From JADKAV01 sp963704075 (lineage in GTDB: Bacteria; Actinomycetota; Actinomycetes; S36-B12; UBA10799): DNA of 64,000 bases. This document shows positions 56,917 to 64,000 of the stretch, one piece after another. How positions within the stretch are numbered: position 1 is the first letter of the stretch; each line of letters starts with the position of its first letter. The notes beneath the pieces were generated by a model. The model was not told the origin of the DNA and ran no database searches. It saw only the letters and a program-made list of their open reading frames with translations. The stretch covers positions 106,402 through 170,401 of the forward strand of contig CAVPGV010000014.1 in the NCBI GenBank assembly GCA_963704075.1, read 5' to 3'. A program made the translations under genes and the position numbers.

Positions 56917-58872
56917 TCACCGGTTCACGGCGTCCATCAACCCGTCGGTGCGCCAGCGCTGCATGAGCAGGGCCCACACCGCGCGGCCTCCCTGTGGCGA
57001 CCAGTGCACCCCGTCGACGTACAGCGCCCTCGCCCGATCCTTCGACACTCCCACCTCCTCGTCGCAGGTGAGCGGATCGAGATCCACGAAATGTGCACCG
57101 GGGACTCGCTGCACGACCAGTTGGGCGAGCATGTTGAGTTGCGCGCGACGCAGTGGGTCGTTGCGCAGCAGCCCGTCGTTCTGGGCCGCGAAGCACGGCA
57201 TCCCGAGCACGTAGACCGGGATCTCCCCGTCGCGGCTGGCGATCTTCAAGCCATCCTCGAATGCCACGGCGAAAGCTCTGTCGAAGACCAGGTCCCCGGG
57301 CACCACGAGGTCGCCGTCCGACGTCCGGTTGATCGTGTCCCATCCAGAGACACCCGTCACGGCCACTTGGCCACCGACCTCGCTTCCCCGGGCACGCCAC
57401 TCATCACGCCACCTCTCACATTCGGGCGGTGGTGGCAGAACCCCGCCCGTCGGGGAGTAGGGAAGCGGCGACACCCCACACCCGAGCAGCGTGGCCCCGG
57501 TCACCTCCCGGCCGGGATACCGATCGTGCGGGAATCGCATGCTCAGGGCCAACATGCTTGAGTCGCCATTGACCAGTACTCGCAGCGGCACATGACGGCC
57601 GGCGGGCCATTCGCGCGACGGCCGCGCGGGCGCCCTTGATGCTTCCTCCCCTTGCCCTTCGGTCAACGCCGCCAGTGGATCGTCCGTCAGCAGCGGCGTT
57701 GGGGGTTCGGAGCCCCGGGTCGGAGCCAGAACGAGCAGGACCACCGACGCGGCGATGGCGGCGTAGGCGCCCCATTGCACGCCAACGGGCAGCAGGACGA
57801 AACGACCGCGTCGCACCGGTCGTTCGACCACCACATAGCTGGCGGTGGCCACCACTAGCGTGAGCGCCGTCGCCACCACCTGCGCCAGCACCGACGAATC
57901 CCGCCCCTGCAGCCAGAGGTAGAGCGGCCAGTGCCAGAGGTACACCCCGTAGGAGATCAGTCCGAGTGCGACCAGCGGCCGCCAGGCCAGCACACCGGCC
58001 AGCCTGCTGCGTCCGACGGCCGCCCAGATCACGGCAGCCGCACAGAGCGCCACCACGGTGTACGTCCACCCGAAGGAAGGGGGCCAGACCCCTGCCAGCA
58101 GGACCGCAAGTCCCGCTAGGCCCGCTACCCCCACTGGGTCGCGCCACTTCTCAAGAGCCGCCGGCCCGGGCCCGGCGCGCAGCAGCACGGCGAGCATCGC
58201 ACCGATCAATAGGGCCTGCAGTCGCGGCACCGTCCCGTAGTAGGCCCACGCGAGTTCTCCGGAGGTGGTCGACCAATACATCGTCGCGACAGAGATCGCC
58301 GTCGCGATCAGCAGTAGCACCAACAACGACCGACGGCCCGTCCGGCGCCGCGCGATGACGGCCATGAAGACGGCGAACAACAGGTAGAACTGCTCTTCGA
58401 TCGCCAGTGACCATGTGTGCAGGACAGGCGACTCGGGTCCGAACTGTGCGAAGTAGTCGCCGGACTGGGCGATCTCCCACCAGTTCGTCGTGTAGGTCAG
58501 GGCGGCCAGGATGTCGGCTCGCCAGGCGTCGCCGAGGCTCTGCGGAAGAAACAACCGGACGGCCCCCAGGACCAGAAGGAGAACTAGCAGGGGCGGCGCG
58601 AGGCGGCGTGCACGACGCAACCAGAAAGCACCCAGTGCGATGCGACCGCGGCTCCCGGCTTCGGCGAGCAGGATGCCGGTGATCAAGAAACCGCTGAGGA
58701 CGAAGAAGAGATCCACGCCGAGGTACCCCCCGGCCAGCGGGCTGCTTCCGGTATGGAAGAGCAGGACTGCGGTCACCGCAATACCGCGCAGGCCGTCCAA
58801 TGCAGGTATCCGGGCCTGAGTGTCGGAGTGTGCGGGCCGCTCGGCTACTTGGGCTCCGGCGTGCGCGCTCAT
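56917..58872 (-). CDS. Acyltransferase-3/SGNH fusion (OafA-like)
   Basis: A 651-residue protein that probably transfers acyl groups to a cell-surface glycan. The N-terminal membrane acyltransferase domain (about ten helices, residues 20-380) begins IPALDGLRGIAVTAVLLFH and has LGVDLFFVLSGFLITGILL and HTWSLAIEEQFYLLF. The extracellular SGNH domain follows, with GDSSMLALSMRFPHD and, at the end, VDGVHWSPQGGRAVW. The substrate is unknown. Two related genes lie further right. Confidence 0.92.
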   Translation of the reverse strand: MSAHAGAQVAERPAHSDTQARIPALDGLRGIAVTAVLLFHTGSSPLAGGYLGVDLFFVLSGFLITGILLAEAGSRGRIALGAFWLRRARRLAPPLLVLLLVLGAVRLFLPQSLGDAWRADILAALTYTTNWWEIAQSGDYFAQFGPESPVLHTWSLAIEEQFYLLFAVFMAVIARRRTGRRSLLVLLLIATAISVATMYWSTTSGELAWAYYGTVPRLQALLIGAMLAVLLRAGPGPAALEKWRDPVGVAGLAGLAVLLAGVWPPSFGWTYTVVALCAAAVIWAAVGRSRLAGVLAWRPLVALGLISYGVYLWHWPLYLWLQGRDSSVLAQVVATALTLVVATASYVVVERPVRRGRFVLLPVGVQWGAYAAIAASVVLLVLAPTRGSEPPTPLLTDDPLAALTEGQGEEASRAPARPSREWPAGRHVPLRVLVNGDSSMLALSMRFPHDRYPGREVTGATLLGCGVSPLPYSPTGGVLPPPPECERWRDEWRARGSEVGGQVAVTGVSGWDTINRTSDGDLVVPGDLVFDRAFAVAFEDGLKIASRDGEIPVYVLGMPCFAAQNDGLLRNDPLRRAQLNMLAQLVVQRVPGAHFVDLDPLTCDEEVGVSKDRARALYVDGVHWSPQGGRAVWALLMQRWRTDGLMDAVNR

Positions 58873-59003
58873 GGGACTCGTTCCTCATGGCAGGAACTCC
58901 GGCAGCCAGCCGACAGGCGGAGCGTGGCGGGTGAACTCATGCGGCGGCCCTGCAGGTCGGAGGTTACCCCGATCTTAGCCCGGGGTCCGGGAACTGGCCA
59001 GGA

Positions 59004-59057
59004 GCGCCAACGCCCGTCAGACCGTCCACTCCGCCGCAACGGGGTGGGCGTTGGCGC
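59004..59057. repeat. 12-base perfect inverted repeat
   Basis: GCGCCAACGCCC at 59004-59015 and GGGCGTTGGCGC at 59046-59057 are exact complements, separated by 30 bases. It lies downstream of the decayed acyltransferase gene and may be its terminator, or a relic of the family C repeats, which share CGTTGG. Confidence 0.5.
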
Positions 59058-59093
59058 CGTAATCTCTGTCCACGGCCCCGCCCTCAGGTCGAT

Positions 59094-59690
59094 TGCGCTG
59101 GCGTCACTGGACTCGATACGTGGCGCGTCATTGCTGCGATCGGTCTCACCGCGCCCACTCCCAGCAGTTCCGGTCGCAGGTACTCCCATACCCGCAGAGA
59201 ACCTTCAGGGCTGAAGTGTAGACCGTCGACGTACAGGTCGTCGGCGTCAGCAGCACAGGTCACGGGGGTCAGGTCGATGAATTCGTAGCCGTGGTCGTCG
59301 CGTAGTCCGCGAGAATCTGGTTGAGAGCAACCACGCGCGCCCGGTCATTCTTCGGTTCGTTCACCGGATTCTGCGGCAGATAGGTGCAGGGAACACTGGT
59401 GATCGCCACCTTCCCGGCCCCGAGCGCCCGCAACGACGCGTCCAGTCCGTGCTCGATGCGGTCTCGATAACGTCGGATCCGAGAGGTTGCTCGCGACCTT
59501 CGCGATCCATGACGTCGTACTGCCACGAACTGGTGCCCACAAAGACACCGACGGCAGGTCGCATCCGCTGTGAGTCGGCTCGCCACTGTTGCTCCCAGGC
59601 CCCGCGATCAAGCCCTTCCTTGTCCTGGTTGACTTGACCGAGGACGACGATCCCGAGTTCGAAGAGTCTGCAGGAACGATCCGGTGAGCG
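59094..59690 (-). pseudogene. Fragment of an acyltransferase SGNH domain, several frameshifts
   Basis: Reading across frames gives the end of an SGNH domain: ELGIVVLGQVNQDKEGL, MRPAVGVFVGTSSWQYDVMD, then ALGAGKVAITSVPCTYLPQN, then YEFIDLTPVTCAADADDL and LYVDGLHFSPEGSLRVWEYL with the catalytic Asp and His. At least three frame changes occur. It joins a transposase remnant on its upstream side, so this is the 3' half of a destroyed gene whose 5' part is at about 60075-60219. Confidence 0.8.
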
Positions 59691-59734
59691 CGATGTGTGT
59701 CCTGGGGGTACCTGCAAGCAGGCGCGATCACCCA

Positions 59735-59970
59735 CATTAGCCGCTGCCTTCTCAGGAACGCTCGATCCATGCGCAACGCCGCGTTCTCCCGGCGCAGCCG
59801 CACCAACTCGGCGCGCTCATCGAGGTCCTACGCCTGCGGCGGATCATCCATCTTCGCCCGCTCCGCCGCGACCAACCGGCCCAACAACTGCTCCCCGACC
59901 CCCAACTCGCGGGCGCCCTCAGCGATCGTGCGACCGGTATCAATCACCAGCTGTGCGGCCCGCGAGGAAC
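59735..59970 (-). pseudogene. IS3-family transposase orfA remnant
   Basis: The translation AAQLVIDTGRTIAEGARELG, continuing with VGEQLLGRLVAAERAKMDD, is a typical IS3 orfA helix-turn-helix. It is followed after an internal TAG by DLDERAELVRLRRENAALRM and DRAFL, the leucine-zipper part. The first residues and the end are missing, and there is no orfB. It interrupts the acyltransferase remnant. Confidence 0.8.
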
Positions 59971-60074
59971 GCCGAATAGACGAGGACGCCGAGAGCGCCA
60001 TGAGGAGCGCAGGCAGGGGTCGGAGTGCCCGGCGCGCAGAAGTCGCTCATGTCGGTCGACTACCTCTCTACTCG

Positions 60075-60219
60075 AGGAGCAAGAAGGTTGTGATGAGGCA
60101 CCCGGACAGCACGACGAACAAGTCGGCGCCGAGGAAACCACAGACACACCGCCGTGATAGGGCATGACGGCCAGTACCGCCGCAGCCCGCAATCCGTCGA
60201 GCGCGGGCCCATGCTTCAT
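60075..60219 (-). pseudogene. N-terminal fragment of the decayed acyltransferase
   Basis: Starting at an ATG whose first bases overlap the TAA of the next upstream gene, the frame reads PALDGLRAAAVLAVMPYHGG. The match then moves to another frame for FLGADLFVVLSGCLITTFLL, both typical of acyltransferase-3 N-termini. The rest of the membrane domain is absent. Together with 59094-59690 it marks a third acyltransferase gene in this operon that has been lost. Confidence 0.75.
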
Positions 60220-62096
60220 TACTCCACCCGCCGATCGCTCGCCATCACCTGCGCCAGGACGTTCCACATCTTCTCAGCACCGTGTCGTGACCAGTGCACG
60301 CCGTCCTCGCGGATGCCTGGATCGGCCACTCGCTCGACGGGCTTTCCACCTCGACATGTCAAGGCTGCGGAATCCACCGCTGTGGCATTCGGTGACGTCG
60401 CGACCACCTGGTCTACGAGGTTGTTCACCGCGCTGATCCTGCTCTGGTCCTCGAGGACACGTGATTCCCGCTCGTTGAGTTGACATCCGAGTTTGATGAC
60501 ATACACCCGCGCCTGCCCGGAACGCCCGCCGATCTCGATGGCCTGTCGCAGTGTCCGCGTGAAGTCCTCATCGAAACCCGCGGTCCCCGGAGGAGCGTCC
60601 ACGCCGTCGACCACCCGATCGAAAAGCGACCAAGTATGGTCCTGGATCACCACCACTTCAGGCGCGTTCTGTGCCACGTAGGCACGTGTGTTCTCCACCC
60701 AGTCCTGGCAGCGATCCACCGGCATCACGCCGTAACTGTTGCGGTAAGAAGTCGCTGAGAAACCACATCCGAACTTCCAGGTGCCGCCCGTGCGGATGTC
60801 CGGGTAGCGATCATGCGGGAAGAAGAGGTCGAGTCCGAAAGCCGTCGAGTCCCCCATCATCAACACGGAGCGAGGCATCTCGGATTCGGGCGGCCACTCC
60901 AGGTCACTGTCACGGTTCGCCGCCCCCGCGGGTGCGAGGGCCAGGGCGGCGATCAATGCCGCTGAGAGACCGTACGTCAACCACTGCCGCCCATGTGGGA
61001 GGCGGGTAAAGCCGCCCGTGAGGAAGGGCCGCTCCACAACGCGGTAGGACGCCGCAGCGACCAGTACCGTCAGCACGAAACTCCACAACTGGGCGCCGAG
61101 CGGAGCCACCTGGGCGGTCCGGCCCTGGATCAACGCAAAGATCGGAAAGTGCCACAGATACACCGAGTAGGAGATGACTCCCAGTCCCGCCAGTGGTCTT
61201 AGAGCCAACGTCCGCGCAACCCCGTTGTCACCGAGGGCGGAGTAGATGAGAGCACTCGTGGCCACGGCGACCATCAAGAAGCCACCGCGGAAGAGAAACT
61301 CCAGACTCGACATCATCGCGAATGCGCCGAGCAGAAGGATCGCCGTCACGCCGAGCAACACCGACCGCCTACTGGGATCTGGACGGCGTACACGGCAACC
61401 GACCACAACCCCCAGGGCGGCACCCACGAGCAGTGACTGGACCCGAGTATCGGTGCCCATGTAGATCCTCTGCACCGACGCTCCGTGGACGGCGAGCCAT
61501 GCGGTCCACATCGCCGATGCACCCGCGAGCCCCGCCAGGATCACGCCGAGGCGGCGAGAGCGACGACCCGCCAGAGGGATCGCCAGCACCATCACCAAAG
61601 GAAACGCGAGATAGAACTGCTCTTCGATCGCCAGCGACCAGGTGTGCAAGAGAAGGCTCGGGCTTGCGAACTGTTCGAAATAGTCGCCGCCGGTGAGGAT
61701 CTCGTACCAGTTGGTGGTGTAGGTGAGTGCGGCCCAGATGGGCGCCGCGGCGTAGTTGCCCGGGGTTGGGTCCACGATCCGCAGAAGAGCGACGAACGCG
61801 ACGAGGAGTAGAAGCGCGGGCGCCAACCTCCGCGCGCGGCGCAACCAGAAGCCGGACAGCACCGTCCGTGTGCCAACGTTGCGCAGCCCACGCTGCAGGA
61901 TGTCCGAGATCAGGAAACCGGACAGGACGAAGAAGACATCCACGCCGAGGTATCCCGCGTCTAGCCATTGAGAATCGGTGTGGAACAGCATGACGGCCAG
62001 CACTGCGAGCCCCCGGATGCCATCGAGAGCGGCGATGCGAGAACGACCCTCGGGCTGCGCCCCCGCTACGGCGCCCCGATCCAACGTCTGGGTCAT
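60219..62096 (-). CDS. Acyltransferase-3/SGNH fusion (OafA-like)
   Basis: A 625-residue membrane acyltransferase with a C-terminal SGNH domain, like 56917-58872. The N-terminus has IAALDGIRGLAVLAVMLFH and YLGVDVFFVLSGFLIS, and LHTWSLAIEEQFYLAF is also present. The SGNH part has MMGDSTAFGLDLFFPHD, VVVIQDHTW and, at the end, EDGVHWSRHGAEKMW. The ATG at 62096 overlaps the upstream membrane protein stop (ATGA); the open frame further up to 62252 is not used. Probably acylates a surface polysaccharide. Confidence 0.92.
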   Translation of the reverse strand: MTQTLDRGAVAGAQPEGRSRIAALDGIRGLAVLAVMLFHTDSQWLDAGYLGVDVFFVLSGFLISDILQRGLRNVGTRTVLSGFWLRRARRLAPALLLLVAFVALLRIVDPTPGNYAAAPIWAALTYTTNWYEILTGGDYFEQFASPSLLLHTWSLAIEEQFYLAFPLVMVLAIPLAGRRSRRLGVILAGLAGASAMWTAWLAVHGASVQRIYMGTDTRVQSLLVGAALGVVVGCRVRRPDPSRRSVLLGVTAILLLGAFAMMSSLEFLFRGGFLMVAVATSALIYSALGDNGVARTLALRPLAGLGVISYSVYLWHFPIFALIQGRTAQVAPLGAQLWSFVLTVLVAAASYRVVERPFLTGGFTRLPHGRQWLTYGLSAALIAALALAPAGAANRDSDLEWPPESEMPRSVLMMGDSTAFGLDLFFPHDRYPDIRTGGTWKFGCGFSATSYRNSYGVMPVDRCQDWVENTRAYVAQNAPEVVVIQDHTWSLFDRVVDGVDAPPGTAGFDEDFTRTLRQAIEIGGRSGQARVYVIKLGCQLNERESRVLEDQSRISAVNNLVDQVVATSPNATAVDSAALTCRGGKPVERVADPGIREDGVHWSRHGAEKMWNVLAQVMASDRRVE

Positions 62097-63898
62097 GGCG
62101 CTTCTACGACCTTGGGGCTGCCAGCCCGCGCGGATCCCAGACATACTGCTGGGCCATCGATCGAGCGCAGCTGGAACCCGTTCCAGGGTCCCGCGAAGGG
62201 GGTGAACCACATCGTCTTGAAACCAGCTTCCAGGCGCAGGGTCGTCGACCAATCTCCGGCTCGGACCTGGACCGTGGTGGGCCCGGCTGCCATGTAGTCA
62301 GCCGCCAATACGGGATTGCCCAGTCCTGCCTCCGACATGGGGACCTTGACCCATGCACGCCGGACGACCACTGAGCAGTCCTCCCCGAACCCGGGAGACG
62401 TCGTCGACTTGATCGGATCGACCGTCACCGGGGCGGCATACCCCTGGCGATCCGCTCCCACCGGCAGGAGGGTCGCATTGCCGAATCGTGGTTGTTGAGG
62501 TCCTACCTGCAGCAGAGTCTTGATCGTGCCGAGTTCGACGTCGTTGCCACGTGAGTCCAGCTGCACGAACAGGTCGTTCAACATGAACGGCGGGCTCGGT
62601 GTCGCAATCAATGGCGGGCTGTTCGGTTGCGTGAAACCGGCTCTCGCGGTCTCCAGCCAGGCGCGCGCGGCGGATCCATCTACCACCTGCCGCATTGCGG
62701 CGGCACTCAGGAGACTTGCGCCACAGACACAAACGGCCGCCACCACGATCAGGGGCCTACGCGAAGGGCTCGGGTTGTTGGCAGTGGGGCCGGAGCCGAA
62801 CGACGCGATCCCGATCAGCACCATGATCCCGGAAATCAGGGAGTAGCGGGCGTCCAGGTGGACTTGAGGCCCGATGAAGCCGCCGCGGAAGAGATCGATG
62901 AGTACTGACTCGACGAGGAGCACCAGGACCCAGGCGTTCACCACAAGGAGCAACTGTCGCCGATCCCGGCGCCAGCCGATCACCAAGAGCGCTCCCCACA
63001 CGGCGACAATCGTTGCCGTGACGAGCATGGAAGGCTGCGACGGCACCGTAGTGCGCTCGTCAGGCCACATGAAAGCCAGTCCGGCCATGGTCCGCAGCGC
63101 ACCCATGGGGCCGGCGAACCAGAGTCCCACCAGGTACTCCACGAGACTGGTTCCCCCGCCCCCCGAAGCTTGAGGGGCGCGGGCCATGAGGGCGATGACC
63201 GCGGCCAAGGTGAATGCCGACAGCCAGACCCAGAGCACCCGGTATGTTCTCCACGCCTCGCGGATCCGCTGTGTGATCAGTCCTCTCTGGAACAGGATCG
63301 CGGTGAGGAACAACACGGGCAGCATGAACAGGACACGTTCGTTGAAGAGCAGTCCACACAGCAGCGCCAACAGGATCAGCGCAGTTCGGTGGCGACTCAG
63401 GGAGGCAAACGCCCACACCCCCAACAGCAGACAGAGGACCGAGAACGTTTCCAATCCAGCCGCCAACCATGTCAGCGGGCCCAGAAGCCCCGGCCACACT
63501 GCGAAAGTACACGCCGCAACCACAACTGGGATCGTGACTCCGCCTAGCGCTGACGTCGCCTTCCAGAAGACCACAGGGAGCCCGACCGACAACAGCGACA
63601 GCACCACTACCGCAACCCAGAATTCCTGGGGCCACAGTTGGGTCATGACCCAGTAGAACGTCATGGATCCTGGCTGCAGGTGACCGTTCCAATCCCTGGT
63701 CACGAAGTCCGCGAAGGGCTGGGTCGATGCGTTCCAGATGTGCACGTAGTCGTCCTGCCACCAGTAGGACGAGGCGATCACCGTCAACCGGACGACGCCG
63801 GCCACCAGGATGACAGACCACACGATGCGCCGCAGGCGAGTGCTGTCCGTGTCGACCGACGCCAGGAGCGCAGATGTCGACCTGTCACGCAGCAACAC
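62093..63898 (-). CDS. Large membrane protein, GT-C glycosyltransferase-like
   Basis: A 601-residue protein with about ten helices in residues 25-410 and a soluble extracellular C-terminal domain. Just after the first helix comes WWQDDYV, an acidic motif in the place where GT-C glycosyltransferases carry catalytic acidic residues, and then DWNGHLQPGS. It overlaps the acyltransferase gene by four bases, so the two may modify the same glycan. A truncated relative is encoded at 8103-8585. Glycosyltransferase function is inferred from topology and context. Confidence 0.75.
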   Translation of the reverse strand: MLLRDRSTSALLASVDTDSTRLRRIVWSVILVAGVVRLTVIASSYWWQDDYVHIWNASTQPFADFVTRDWNGHLQPGSMTFYWVMTQLWPQEFWVAVVVLSLLSVGLPVVFWKATSALGGVTIPVVVAACTFAVWPGLLGPLTWLAAGLETFSVLCLLLGVWAFASLSRHRTALILLALLCGLLFNERVLFMLPVLFLTAILFQRGLITQRIREAWRTYRVLWVWLSAFTLAAVIALMARAPQASGGGGTSLVEYLVGLWFAGPMGALRTMAGLAFMWPDERTTVPSQPSMLVTATIVAVWGALLVIGWRRDRRQLLLVVNAWVLVLLVESVLIDLFRGGFIGPQVHLDARYSLISGIMVLIGIASFGSGPTANNPSPSRRPLIVVAAVCVCGASLLSAAAMRQVVDGSAARAWLETARAGFTQPNSPPLIATPSPPFMLNDLFVQLDSRGNDVELGTIKTLLQVGPQQPRFGNATLLPVGADRQGYAAPVTVDPIKSTTSPGFGEDCSVVVRRAWVKVPMSEAGLGNPVLAADYMAAGPTTVQVRAGDWSTTLRLEAGFKTMWFTPFAGPWNGFQLRSIDGPAVCLGSARAGSPKVVEAP

Positions 63899-63907
63899 GC
63901 GCTCAGA

Positions 63908-64000
63908 CTAGCCGAGTGACCCGAGGCTGACCGACAGCGCAAGCATCCCCCCGCCGGTCAGCCCGGCGCGGGGACTCAAAGACATCAAGACGACTGGACT
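63908..64000 (-). CDS. C-terminal end of a gene continuing past the window
   Basis: The minus strand is open from the window edge to a TAG at 63908-63910. The last 30 residues are partly hydrophobic (LSPRAGLTGGGMLALSVSLG), as in the end of a membrane protein. Its stop lies ten bases before the start of the large membrane protein, fitting one operon. The family cannot be told from so little. Confidence 0.4.
   Translation of the reverse strand, partial: SPVVLMSLSPRAGLTGGGMLALSVSLGSLG

Overview
This window is chromosomal DNA from a high-GC actinomycete (class Actinomycetia). The evidence is the GC-rich codon use, frequent GTG/TTG starts, and a set of actinobacterial marker genes: rbpA, whiA, opcA, a sufR-sufB-sufD-Rieske-sufC-sufS-sufU-sufT operon, and the order uvrC-rapZ-yvcK-whiA-gap-pgk-tpiA-secG. 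That order, together with tkt-tal-zwf-opcA-pgl, ctaA/ctaB and suf, resembles the Rv1420-Rv1473 segment of Mycobacterium tuberculosis, so most of the window is conserved core genome. The genus cannot be named from the sequence alone. I saw no rRNA, tRNA or CRISPR array.

Layout. 1-7.7 kb: cyanophycin metabolism (cyanophycinase, cyanophycin synthetase), a CphA-like Mur ligase that lacks the ATP-grasp domain, and a tldD-tldE protease pair. 7.7-12.9 kb: small membrane proteins, dodecin, SURF1, an atypical SDR, an ABC exporter and a small HTH protein. 13-21.1 kb: an ABC-F ATPase, then the gapless eight-gene suf operon running leftward from sufR, whose start codon overlaps a CAAC-N6-GTTG site. 21.2-26.1 kb: SRPBCC protein, SDR, a two-gene ABC-2 exporter and ctaA. 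26-27.8 kb: an ATP-grasp protein overlapping ctaB. 28-36.2 kb: an alpha/beta hydrolase and the pentose phosphate operon. 36.4-45 kb: leftward rbpA, secG, tpiA, pgk, gap, whiA, yvcK, rapZ and uvrC. 45-47.2 kb: two SGNH proteins and a Rieske lipoprotein. 47.3-56.9 kb: uvrA, a DUF1275 membrane protein, an MBL hydrolase, a ClC channel, TerC, uvrB and coaE. 56.9-64 kb: a cell-surface region with two intact acyltransferase-SGNH fusions, a decayed third one carrying an IS3-type orfA remnant, and a large GT-C-like membrane protein.

Two features stand out. First, nine otherwise well-conserved genes (sufR, sufU, an SRPBCC gene, an SDR, an alpha/beta hydrolase, pgl, pgk, yvcK and a DUF1275 gene) carry twelve single-base frame breaks in total. 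In every gene with a net frame change the length is off by exactly the predicted one or two bases. Because pgk and sufU are normally essential, assembly error is the likeliest cause; these genes are listed as CDS with the break noted. Second, the intergenic regions hold at least four families of short palindromic or 19-bp repeats, three of them with two members in the window.

The most interesting gene neighbourhood is cphB-cphA plus the ATP-grasp-less CphA paralogue plus tldDE. It may be an extended cyanophycin or amino-acid-polymer pathway; its chemistry is not known from the sequence.
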